Positions 1-7,134 of a DNA stretch of 8,072 bases are shown here, in pieces (the first letter of the stretch is position 1; each line of letters begins with the position of its first letter). The position numbers and the translations under genes are program-made. Below the pieces are notes generated by a model. The model made no database searches. It had not been told where the DNA came from and saw nothing but the letters and a program-made list of their open reading frames with translations. The stretch comes from an uncultured Eubacterium sp. (GTDB lineage Bacteria > Bacillota_A > Clostridia > Lachnospirales > Lachnospiraceae), in the NCBI GenBank assembly GCA_948759685.1, contig CAQBGY010000136.1:1-8072 (forward strand), given 5' to 3'.

Positions 1-23
1 CCTACACGACGCTCTTCCGATCT
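1..23 (+). other. Illumina adapter remnant (read 1 side)
   Basis: The first 23 bases match the 3' end of the Illumina TruSeq universal adapter, finishing in GCTCTTCCGATCT. They are not genomic. The final T is the adapter's T overhang, so genomic sequence begins at 24. The gene on the minus strand here appears to stop at 23-25 only because this adapter T supplies the third base of the codon. Confidence 0.97.
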
Positions 24-829
24 TAGTAACTTATCGTTTCTGACTCCACATCATAAACCATCAGTTGCCGGCCACCCTGTCGCAGAGCATTGTCAATTGT
101 AGACCGCAGTCGATCGATATCAGATGCTGATACCTTCAAACGATCGATTACGAGTTCGACACTATGATTACGATATCTGTCAAGTTTCATCCCATTGGTA
201 AGTTCACGAATCTCGCCATCTACGCGTACTCGCAGATAACCTTTTTTTAATAGATTCTCAAAGAGATCTTTATAGTGCCCCTTACGATTCTTAACCAATG
301 GAGCAAGGATATACGTCCTACGACCTTCGTACTTATTTACTATCAGATCTACGATTTTGTCTTTGGTATATTTTACCATCACCTCTCCGCTAAGATAGCT
401 ACGCGCTTCTCCAAGACGCGCAAACATCAGACGAAAAAAATCATATATTTCAGTCGTCGTACCTATTGTGCTTCGCGGATTCCGATTAGTTGTCTTTTGT
501 TCGATACTTATGACGGGGCTCAGTCCGGTGATATAATCAACATCCGGACGTTCCATTGAACCCATCATATTACGTGCATATGATGAGAATGTCTCGATAT
601 AACGGCGCTGACCTTCCGCAAAAATAGTGTCAAACGCAAGTGATGACTTTCCGCTACCGCTTAAGCCAGTCACAACGATAAGACTATTATGCGGCATTGT
701 CACATTAATGTTCTTAAGATTATGCACGCGTGCGCCACCGACCTCGATCACATCGCTATTATGCGATACTGTAGAGCCGGGAATAAGATTGACTGTATTG
801 GAATACGTGTCCTTTATATCTTCTTTCAT
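24..829 (-). CDS. uvrA: excinuclease ABC subunit UvrA, N-terminal fragment
   Basis: UvrA is the damage-sensing ATPase of nucleotide excision repair. It works as a dimer in the cytoplasm and loads UvrB at DNA lesions. The 267 genomic residues hold the first ABC signature: Walker [10 protein letters not shown] at about residues 55-63, then the family block [17 protein letters not shown], the Q-loop glutamine near residue 111 in ISIEQKTT, and [15 protein letters not shown]. The start of the UvrB-binding region follows ([25 protein letters not shown]). A complete UvrA is about 940 residues, so roughly two thirds is missing beyond the left edge. The apparent TAA at 23-25 is not real, since its third base is adapter; the true codon is TAn and probably continues the protein. 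The ATG at 829 follows AAGAG and gives an N-terminal lead of about 30 residues before the conserved [10 protein letters not shown]. The neighbour upstream on the same strand ends 57 bases away with no visible terminator, so co-transcription is likely. Confidence 0.96.
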
Positions 830-886
830 GATACTCTTCGTAACTAAGAATATTATTTACGTATATCTACAATCTGATAATCTGAT

Positions 887-2308
887 CTACTTGGTTGAAT
901 CTGCATTATCATCACTACCACCAACGCTACGCCGCAGAAGAATGTTTATATCCCCACTCTTCTTATATTTCTTGCCATCAGCACCTGTAGCTGTGATTAC
1001 GTAATAATATACGCCTGATTTTACTACTTTCCCGTTTCGCTTCCCATCCCATCCTGAAGATGGATCCGAGAAATTATATATCTGACTGCCGTAACGATCG
1101 AATATCCAGCAATCGAAATCAATTATCGAACGGTAACTTACTTTCCAGATATCATTGACTCCATCGCCATCTGGGGAAAATGCATTCGGACACAATAGTT
1201 CTGAAGCACCGATGCTGACCACATAAGTGTCACTCACGGCTTCGCATGAGCCATCTGAATTGCTTCCGATGAATCTAAGGTAATAGGTTCCTTCATCAGC
1301 AAATGTATAATCCAAATTCTGTTCATTAAAACGATAATCAATACTTTCAAATTCAGGATCATTACTCAGCTGCCATTCGCAATGCATCACGCCTTGTGTC
1401 ACGTATGCAAGAAATGAGATATCTGCAGGAGCCGAGCCTCCAAGATTTGAATCATCCCCCTTTATAATATTGCTCCCGACAGATGAATCATCACTATCAG
1501 TATCCGATGAGGAATCCGATTCGTCTCCAATCGTGTTACCTTCTTGAGATATGCCGTCTTGAACAGCTTCTGTCATTACACTTACTGCTTTAGGAACAAA
1601 TGTAGCTGTTTCGATTTCTGTACCCCAATTCCATTCTTTCAGAAATTTATCTCCTGATATGATGAATGGAGTGTAGCACAATGGCGCGGGAGATATCCGT
1701 ATAGTATCGTCGAAATATTCTATTACATCTTCAATCTGATTTTCAACATATTCTCTATTAGCATCATCCCATTCTTGCGTATGATAAGTCACTATTATAT
1801 CGCGGCTAAGGACTTTTCGCTGACCAGTGATTGTATAGTAAAATATCGCAGGTGCAAAACCATCGACATCAATCACTGTCGCTTCGCAATCTGACGCATC
1901 AGAAGGAGATGCTGATTGCAGACGATATCTATATGGTAAATAATTAACAATCCAATAATAATATCGCTTGCCGTTGTCATCAATTATCAGTCCGATATCG
2001 CCAGATAACTCTGATAAGATAACTCCGTCACCATCTATTTTTAAGTTAGTAATTTCTTCTGCATATCCACCGCCGAGATTGCTGTAAGTGTATACTCTCA
2101 CACCACTTGGATTACTGGAAGTGAATCTGATATTCACCCCATCCATTTCGTAGATTACATAGATTGCATCAAGGCCAGTAGATTTATCTGGGACGACCTC
2201 AATAGGATGCAACATCGAATTCTGAAATTGTAACATTTCAGATGCCTGTACTATTGATTGACACGACATCACACCTGCAATCAAGAGCGATAAATTTAAT
2301 TTTTTCAT
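887..2308 (-). CDS. secreted protein with gliding-motility/T9SS type B C-terminal sorting domain
   Basis: This is a cell-surface or secreted protein of unknown role. Numbered from the chosen start (473 residues), residues 1-24 or so form a signal peptide ([16 protein letters not shown] then SIVQA). A long all-beta-looking region without a recognised domain follows to about 260. A Ser/Asp-rich linker lies near 261-283. A PKD/Ig-like stretch spans about 293-368 ([20 protein letters not shown]). The C-terminal domain at about 371-458 is the CHU_C/gliding-motility type, with [42 protein letters not shown] and a final GDINILL. In Bacteroidetes this domain directs export through the type IX secretion system. 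A short acidic tail follows it. I chose the ATG at 2306-2308 because it puts MKK directly before the hydrophobic core; an in-frame ATG at 2333-2335 would add nine residues. Cys in VMSCQ could mark a lipoprotein, but the lipobox is weak. uvrA follows after 57 bases. Confidence 0.88.
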   Translation of the reverse strand: MKKLNLSLLIAGVMSCQSIVQASEMLQFQNSMLHPIEVVPDKSTGLDAIYVIYEMDGVNIRFTSSNPSGVRVYTYSNLGGGYAEEITNLKIDGDGVILSELSGDIGLIIDDNGKRYYYWIVNYLPYRYRLQSASPSDASDCEATVIDVDGFAPAIFYYTITGQRKVLSRDIIVTYHTQEWDDANREYVENQIEDVIEYFDDTIRISPAPLCYTPFIISGDKFLKEWNWGTEIETATFVPKAVSVMTEAVQDGISQEGNTIGDESDSSSDTDSDDSSVGSNIIKGDDSNLGGSAPADISFLAYVTQGVMHCEWQLSNDPEFESIDYRFNEQNLDYTFADEGTYYLRFIGSNSDGSCEAVSDTYVVSIGASELLCPNAFSPDGDGVNDIWKVSYRSIIDFDCWIFDRYGSQIYNFSDPSSGWDGKRNGKVVKSGVYYYVITATGADGKKYKKSGDINILLRRSVGGSDDNADSTK

Positions 2309-2331
2309 ACGCTTTAAATTTATGTACATAT

Positions 2332-2499
2332 TCATCTTTGCGCATAATTGATTTTTACAATAGCACTGAAGTGAAATTCATGTACACTATTATATACTTC
2401 TATATAAAACGAAATAGCCTCCCTGCTTATTGCCGGAAGACTACACCATAGCCAACGGTTGAACCAAGACGAGTTCTTTGCTCTCACAAAATGCATTTA
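2332..2499 (-). other. short intergenic gap with possible 54-residue ORF
   Basis: Between the regulator stop (2500) and the surface-protein gene there is one open minus-strand frame, with ATG at 2494-2496 and TGA at 2332-2334 (54 residues, beginning MHFVRAKNSSWFNRW). It starts 3 bases after the regulator's stop. Its TGA overlaps, as ATGA, the upstream candidate start of the next gene at 2335. The position would suit a coupled small gene. However, the translation resembles no family I know, has three Trp in its first 20 residues and could be chance. No clear terminator or Bacteroidetes -7 box (TAnnTTTG) is visible in the gap, which fits read-through from the regulator gene into the two genes below. 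Confidence 0.2.
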
Positions 2500-3054
2500 T
2501 TACTTAGGAATAAATGTTTCAAAGGTTGAATCATCATAGTATATCGTAATTTGTATGACTTTACGGGGATTTTGGCGCATATTCTCTATTTGTCTTTGTA
2601 AATCCAGTATTCTCAAATCAGATTCAAATATCTGATTTTTCGATATGTTATCACCATTTGAACCCGATCCCAAGCCTGTGAGAATCTGACGTGAAGTTGA
2701 ATCCGACCGATTCTCAACATTTATAGAATTCTGGATTCCTGAGATCTGTGCACCGGACTCATATGAGCTGACATCTGATGGCATGCTGCCTGAAGCACCG
2801 CAGGCTGCCTCATTCAAGGAGTCTGCCGTAGCTATTTTAACTGGACCTTCTCCAAACATCAACCACAACACAGACACATCTGGGAAGGCCTCATGAATTT
2901 GCTTAATCATACCATCGCTTATTTTCTTATTTCGACCACTGAGTACCTGAGAAAGGCTTGGACGAGGGATGCCACACATATCTGCAAATTGCGATGATGT
3001 AAGTCCATTAGTATCTATGAAGAGTTTTAGACGAGAAGCAAAATTTTCCTCCAT
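2500..3054 (-). CDS. XRE-family helix-turn-helix transcriptional regulator
   Basis: This is a 184-residue cytoplasmic DNA-binding protein. Residues 5-70 or so form a lambda-repressor-like HTH: RLKLFIDTNGLTSSQFADM, then the recognition region GIPRPSLSQVLSGRNKKISD, ending in FPDVSVLWLMFGEG, a variant of the common NPDWLLFGEG ending. Residues 75-140 are Ser/Asn/Gly-rich and probably flexible. A short probable coiled coil follows (about 142-160, LRILDLQRQIENMRQ). The protein ends with a conserved-looking RKVIQITIYYDDSTFETF strand motif, seen at the C-terminus of many Bacteroidales HTH proteins. This architecture suggests a dimeric repressor with no enzymatic or peptidase domain. The ATG at 3054 lies about 28 bases from the inferred transcription start. 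A perfect inverted repeat overlaps the promoter, so autoregulation is inferred. Its other targets are unknown; the two downstream genes are candidates. Confidence 0.85.
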   Translation of the reverse strand: MEENFASRLKLFIDTNGLTSSQFADMCGIPRPSLSQVLSGRNKKISDGMIKQIHEAFPDVSVLWLMFGEGPVKIATADSLNEAACGASGSMPSDVSSYESGAQISGIQNSINVENRSDSTSRQILTGLGSGSNGDNISKNQIFESDLRILDLQRQIENMRQNPRKVIQITIYYDDSTFETFIPK

Positions 3055-3088
3055 ATAGCTTGGATTTTGGGGATTTTGATTTTGATTA

Positions 3089-3120
3089 CAAATGTAACAA
3101 TAAAATATGAGATTTGCAAC
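3089..3120 (-). promoter_or_regulatory. Bacteroidetes-type promoter of the HTH gene
   Basis: On the minus strand a TACATTTG box (3089-3096) matches the Bacteroidetes -7 consensus TAnnTTTG exactly. It is preceded after 20 bases by TTG (3117-3119, within GTTG), a partial match to the -33 TTTG box. The spacing is in the normal 19-21 range. Transcription would start near 3082, leaving a leader of about 28 bases before the ATG at 3054. Confidence 0.6.
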
Positions 3121-3128
3121 TCATATTT
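3103..3128. promoter_or_regulatory. inverted-repeat operator candidate over the -33 box
   Basis: Two perfect 9-base arms, AAATATGAG (3103-3111) and CTCATATTT (3120-3128), flank the 8-base core ATTTGCAA. The 26-base palindrome covers the -33 element and part of the spacer of the HTH gene promoter, which is where a dimeric repressor would block RNA polymerase. The adjoining gene encodes such a protein, so an autoregulatory operator is a reasonable inference. Confidence 0.5.
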
Positions 3129-3580
3129 GCAAACAATGATTTATATTTGCAATTCTCATTTATGAATCTTATTTAAAAAAACGAATTTACTATTTTGACA
3201 TGATTAAATTACAAATTCAAATCAGACATGTAATATGCTGAAATTCCACTTATTACAAATTATAAAGCACGCAATCGGCATTCATTGCCCGATAACATCT
3301 AAATATCATAAATTTTACTTTATATTTTCATCGTATGTTCCACACATACTGATAATTACAATAAAGGTTAATAAACGTGATTTACATTTGAACTGAGAAA
3401 AATTCATATACATTTACAAACTATTCATCAGCAAATCAGAACATTCAAACATAAATAGATTTACATTTCTCATTTACAAATCCTATTTGCAAACTATTTC
3501 ACAACCCAAATCTATATAAATTTCCACTTTTGCAAATTTCATTTGCAAATCAATGTTCCACGATTAATAGCTGCAAATTT
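3112..3580. repeat. cluster of ATTTGCAAAT-like palindromic motifs
   Basis: The motif TTTGCAA, as part of the palindrome ATTTGCAAAT, recurs at 3112-3119, 3125-3133, 3145-3153, 3485-3493, 3529-3537 and, as the complete palindrome, 3541-3550. TGCAAATTT occurs at 3572-3580. Related ATTTACAAA copies lie at about 3412-3420 and 3472-3480. Simple base composition would predict well under one copy of TTTGCAA in this stretch. The copies fall in two groups, next to the HTH promoter and about 400 bases upstream. They are irregularly spaced with no conserved spacers, so this is not a CRISPR array. Multiple binding sites for the neighbouring regulator are the simplest explanation. Confidence 0.55.
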
Positions 3581-3971
3581 CAATGCGACATTTTGACCAC
3601 TCCACTAGTCAATAATAAAAATCCTATGACGTCGTAATTATGAATTCTTCTAAGAATATTCTCAAAATTTAATTTTTATAGGGCAGATGTTAAGTAGATT
3701 CCAGAATTTGAATTCTCAAGCCGCTTATTTCATCTGAATTTCACATAATTCACTGTGTTAGTGATATATAGGCAAAATACCACGACTCCCCTATCTTGCT
3801 TACAACAAGCTCCACAATTCAAATTTAGCCCAAATCAGCCACTCTCCCATCCTAATATTGCAGAATTTCCAGACTGTACTGGCTCTTGACACTACTTATC
3901 CATTACATAAGAAATAATGTAGACATTTACTTATGAAACTAGATAAATACCAAAGATTTTCTCGCCATATA
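3581..3971. other. AT-rich stretch without a supported gene
   Basis: I find no convincing coding frame, RNA gene or promoter here. A short plus-strand frame (ATG at 3933, TAA at 4023-4025, 30 residues) runs into the hairpin that follows, but it is too short to support. An imperfect inverted repeat around GAATTCTTCTAAGAATATTC (about 3641-3660) is the only other local structure. Confidence 0.5.
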
Positions 3972-4025
3972 TTACAAAGTATCGTCTGTAACATAGAGAA
4001 CTATGCGACAGACGATACTTTGTAA
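3972..4025. repeat. 54-base near-perfect hairpin
   Basis: The arms TTACAAAGTATCGTCTGT (3972-3989) and its exact complement (4008-4025) form 18 base pairs. Inside them, after a 2x2 mismatch (AA against CG), CATAG (3992-3996) pairs with CTATG (4001-4005) around the tetraloop AGAA. No T-run follows on either strand, so it is not a typical intrinsic terminator. It lies 43 bases downstream of a possible small minus-strand gene. It could be a processed RNA structure, a solitary REP-like or MITE-like palindrome, or a rho-assisted transcript end. I see no target-site duplication. Confidence 0.8.
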
Positions 4026-4067
4026 CTTCGTTTGAGAGATGACCAAGTGATTGCCTAAATATAAGAC

Positions 4068-4229
4068 TCACGAAATATCATTGCGCATACGTGAATCAAT
4101 AGTTTCATCTTGCTTGAACAGGAAATAATCTCGTAATGAAGACATAATGATAAAGTCGTTTAAACTTTTCCCATGGCACGAATCATTTGATTTTGAGCTG
4201 ACACAAATGCCACACGCCTCCATCGCCAT
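4068..4229 (-). CDS. possible small hypothetical protein (53 residues)
   Basis: A minus-strand frame from ATG 4227-4229 to TGA 4068-4070 gives a 53-residue product containing CHGKSLNDFIIMSSLRDYF and ending in MRNDIS. The composition looks protein-like. The open frame extends upstream to a TAG near 4270 through a hydrophobic run (QLFILISLMAMEACG) that would make a signal or lipoprotein leader, but no ATG begins that longer form. Either the gene starts at the given ATG, uses a non-ATG start, or has lost its start by mutation. The long hairpin at 3972-4025 lies just downstream. I recognise no family, and chance is a real alternative. Confidence 0.25.
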   Translation of the reverse strand: MAMEACGICVSSKSNDSCHGKSLNDFIIMSSLRDYFLFKQDETIDSRMRNDIS

Positions 4230-4395
4230 TAAGCTGATCAAAATGAATAACTGAAATCTCGCGATCTCAAATATCTACAACACTATACTTACAATCCTCA
4301 AATTACAACAAACACAATTATTCCTATGTCCAAAAATAAGAATATAACCACTACAAAGTATAACCCTACATCCCCCATCTACAATACAAACATTA

Positions 4396-5442
4396 TCAGT
4401 CCAACATGAATTGAAAATTTACCTGATTACTCCGAGATTCAAATGAATTGCAGATTAAATTCACAAAATCTATTTTTTTATATTTATTGATACGAGGCAG
4501 GTTCGTTTGAAATATTCGATTCTCAGAGGCTTGGGATTTTGATAAAAATTTCACCATTCCATACTTGATTTTTTGAATTATGAGACATACTTCGTCATCA
4601 CTTAAGTCGCAAGACAAATCTCGAAACTTTTTAAATATCCCACATATCACGTATTCCACCTTCTTAAGATTACCACACAAAATCTTCAACTCTCCTTCAC
4701 TATCAATAGACACCACTATGTCTACTTGATTATCTTTATCATATACAACCAAAAGTTGACTTCCACTTAATTCGATATCGCGCAGAATAGCACACCAGTC
4801 ATTATAACGATGGCAAATTCGGATCCCCCTAATATTATCGTATTCGGCTTCAATACACCGATTAATTACACGCGAGAGCACACTAAAATCAGAAAATATT
4901 GAATGTTCTATATCATAAATATCTGCACGATAATAACCTTTATCACTACTAATATAATTTTCAATTGCACTACTCAGTATAATACGCCATGTATCACTGT
5001 AAGGACTTAAATACATACGGTAAATATCAGATGAATCTTCAAATCCAAACGACTTATAATATTCGCGTAAATGATTATCAGCCGGGATTAAAAATACAAA
5101 ATCACAGACCTGATCAAATTCAATATCACTTATAAACTCTCGGATTAACTTTGACATGATACCACGTTTTCTATATACATTTGACGTAGCGAGGCCACAC
5201 AGATATATCCCATTTAAACGAGAAGAGTCAGTCCTGAAAGTATATGGAATTCCGTAAAGTGTAGCCACAATATCTCTACCATCTAACAGTATTCTTTTAT
5301 AACATTTATCAAAATAATATTCGAAGAATAACTCGATATACTTATCATCGTCATGAAAGATATCCTTCCAAAACGACATAAGCTGTGATTTTAAAGCACT
5401 CACCTCTGATAGCATCTCAAATTCCGTTTCCATAAATTTCAT
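4396..5442 (-). CDS. GNAT-family N-acetyltransferase
   Basis: This is a probable acetyl-CoA-dependent acyltransferase of 348 residues with unknown substrate, cytoplasmic with no signal peptide. The GNAT core lies in the N-terminal half. A beta strand and loop (IYLCGLATSNVYRKRGIM, about 79-96) include the acetyl-CoA pyrophosphate-binding motif as RKRGIM, where the usual last Gly/Ala is Met. Helix SKLIREFI follows, then motif B FVFLIPADNHLREYYKSFGF (about 115-134), whose YYKSFGF is typical of the fold. The remaining 200 residues are not recognisable. Two-part GNATs of similar length exist in Bacteroidales, and the layout recalls Eis-like enzymes, but I cannot assign one. Both flanks are long non-coding stretches, so it is probably monocistronic. 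Its GC content is lower than that of uvrA, consistent with transfer or relaxed selection. The start at 5442 is the longest; Met4 is an alternative. Confidence 0.82.
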   Translation of the reverse strand: MKFMETEFEMLSEVSALKSQLMSFWKDIFHDDDKYIELFFEYYFDKCYKRILLDGRDIVATLYGIPYTFRTDSSRLNGIYLCGLATSNVYRKRGIMSKLIREFISDIEFDQVCDFVFLIPADNHLREYYKSFGFEDSSDIYRMYLSPYSDTWRIILSSAIENYISSDKGYYRADIYDIEHSIFSDFSVLSRVINRCIEAEYDNIRGIRICHRYNDWCAILRDIELSGSQLLVVYDKDNQVDIVVSIDSEGELKILCGNLKKVEYVICGIFKKFRDLSCDLSDDEVCLIIQKIKYGMVKFLSKSQASENRIFQTNLPRINKYKKIDFVNLICNSFESRSNQVNFQFMLD

Positions 5443-5461
5443 TAAGTAATTCTTAAATCCA

Positions 5462-5491
5462 CAAAATAAGTACTCAAATAAATTGACACAA
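5462..5491 (-). promoter_or_regulatory. weak candidate promoter of the acetyltransferase gene
   Basis: On the minus strand TTATTTTG (5462-5469) differs from the Bacteroidetes -7 box TAnnTTTG at one fixed position. It is preceded after 19 bases by TTG (5489-5491). It would place the transcript start about a dozen bases before the ATG at 5442. In DNA this AT-rich such a match can arise by chance. Confidence 0.3.
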
Positions 5492-6261
5492 TCAACGAGC
5501 TGTATCTTCTTACAGATTACATAAAAGAATTCATCTCTCCCTATGTCATTAGAATTTGGATACTTACTCCATCATGTAGGTATTATCTTACTCAAACACG
5601 AAATGAATCGTAAATACTCACATAGTTATAACGTATCAATTACAAATATCGATGAATCGTAACATAAAAAAATTGAGTACATACTTTAAGAATAAAAATA
5701 ATTTAAGTAGCCATCTAATACATCAATCATTCGATATCAATTCTCCGATTTAATGAATGTGCAATAGAAGAATAACAAACAGAGTAATTTTGCGAAAAAG
5801 TTCAAAATATACCCTAACCCTTAATCCTAAATACTGTTTAACATAATGTTAGAACTCAAACAAAATCACGATATATTTTAAAGATTCAAGATTAGTTATG
5901 TTTAACATAATGTGAGAATTCAATAATGACAACCACATACTATATGTACTTCATCATACGGTGCTTAAAAAAAAGAAATAATGACATTCCAATTATTATA
6001 TCTGCATTATTTACATGTAGATTTGACACTGTATCCAAAAATATTATGGCAGCACTTTCTTTAAAAATCAAGTGTCTAAAGTCTTTAATATTGATTATCA
6101 TTAGGCACTGTCATCAGAGGTGTATGATGGGGATAATCGCTATATTACGATAGTTATTATAAGCTACTCTATACGTAATTTAAGAATGACATTATCATAT
6201 ACACCCTCCATACTGTAAATGATTATTGTGTGAATTATGAGGTGATTTTAGTATATTTATA
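5492..6261. other. AT-rich stretch without a supported gene
   Basis: No frame here is convincing. A plus-strand frame at 5926-6153 (75 residues) has a segment RFDTVSKNIMAALSLKIK that faintly resembles the FFDTVNH...LSRKIKD block of reverse transcriptases. It may be a scrap of a second retroelement or chance. Another short repeat is ATGAATCGTAA, present twice at about 5602-5612 and 5653-5663. The 25-base direct repeats are listed separately. Confidence 0.45.
5835..5923. repeat. pair of 25-base direct repeats with palindromic core
   Basis: Two 25-base copies lie at 5835-5859 and 5899-5923, 64 bases apart from start to start, and differ at two positions. The first contains the perfect inverted repeat TAACAT-A-ATGTTA; the second has one change in it (ATGTGA). 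Paired palindromes of this kind often bind dimeric regulators; they could also be traces of an element edge. No supported gene begins just downstream. Confidence 0.6.
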
Positions 6262-7129
6262 GTTACATGAGGATCCGTCAAACATCTACGAGTGGACGCA
6301 GACTAAGAACATCATTCTAAGCTTAAGGCTCGGTATTCATACAGACTTCGGATTCCGGAATATCCAGAGTATTCATCGATATGTACTGTAATATATCAAG
6401 ACGAATTACCACAAATTTGCAAATATATGTACAGCGTATTTTTGATGAGACTTGCAACATTTACATCAAAAACAAACCGGACCGAAGTAATTTTATACCT
6501 GTATCAATATGATAAGATATATGGAATATGGCAGGACTCCCCTATTCTATGATTCAAATATATTATAGTCTATGTGTGCGCTACACCAACGTTTTCTCAT
6601 CGGTGTGATCGGCAGTAAGGAGGACTGCGTTAAAAACATAAAGGCAGACATCAAAAATGTTTTATTATGAGACACTCAGGCTCAAACTATCTGATAAAAT
6701 AAGCTCATAACCCACGGACATGACCACGCAATATTTCTTGGATTCGAAGTCAAATCGGCTAATACAAAAAGTCAGGTAGATGAAGCGACAGTGTGCCTAA
6801 ACGCTCCCTTTACCACAAGACAGTCGTATTGTTGCTATTGGAAGTTATAAAAATTAAACTGATGGAGTACAAGGCGATGAAGATTGTGATTTAATAGCAA
6901 AGAAAATGGGAATATACCTCGCGTCCTTATCATTATCATGGCAGATTCGGCAGAAGAACGGATGTACGAATCTATGATGCGTACAATCTTTCCAATTTAC
7001 ACGTCAGTAAGATGAAAGATTTGAAAGATAAACATGAATCGGAAAAACTCATCATTGCCAGAGAAAGAAGCTATCGCTGTATGTGATAATAGTGACAGAC
7101 TCTTTGATGCGATAAGCGTAAAAACATAA
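6262..7129 (+). pseudogene. decayed group II intron reverse transcriptase/maturase with HNH domain
   Basis: No single frame is open, but joining frames recovers family motifs in the right order. FGFRNIQSIHRY (about 6346-6384) fits the ...YLEDWKYHRTYSG block. A stretch at about 6399-6449 aligns with IISPILANIYLDRFDE. At 6571-6658 the pieces YV, RYTN and FLIGVIGSKEDC fit YVRYADDFLIGVIGSKED of reverse transcriptase motif 5. ETLRLKLSDK and THGHDHAIFLGFEVKS (6669-6760) fit the LRLxLSxEKTLITH...ARFLGY block. At 6982-7078 NLSNLHVSKMKDLKDK and ESEKLIIARER, followed in another frame by AIAVCDNSDRLFDA and TAA at 7127-7129, fit the HNH endonuclease tail (VHHVRKLKDLK...MIARxRKT...CxxCH). Several stops and one-base shifts, a lost YADD and missing HNH His/Cys residues show it is dead. 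The spacing between motif 5 and the HNH region is shorter than expected, suggesting a deletion in the maturase domain. I do not see the intron RNA's domain V or the first reverse transcriptase motifs. Confidence 0.82.
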
Positions 7130-7134
7130 AGCAA

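Noticed and set aside
275..1004. Open plus-strand frames opposite uvrA and the end of the surface-protein gene
   Set aside because: They lie antisense to strongly supported genes, have no recognisable motifs and arise from the codon pattern of the opposite strand.
2242..2451. Plus-strand frame of 69 residues over the start of the surface-protein gene
   Set aside because: It overlaps the signal-peptide region on the other strand and has no protein-like features.
2400..2499. tRNA or structured RNA in the gap below the regulator gene
   Set aside because: GGTTGAACC resembles a T-arm at first glance, but no cloverleaf with acceptor and anticodon stems can be built.
3112..3580. CRISPR array
   Set aside because: The repeated motif is only about 10 bases, spacing is irregular, spacers are not uniform and no cas gene is present.
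3933..4025. 30-residue plus-strand frame ending inside the hairpin
   Set aside because: It is too short to support, half of it is one arm pair of the palindrome, and no start signal stands out.
3972..4025. Integron attC site
   Set aside because: The palindrome lacks the RYYYAAC and GTTRRRY core boxes, and no integrase or cassette structure is nearby.
5926..6153. 75-residue plus-strand frame with a reverse-transcriptase-like FDTVS segment
   Set aside because: The resemblance is limited to a few residues in AT-rich sequence, and the main retroelement remnant further right already covers the equivalent region. It is kept only as a remark.
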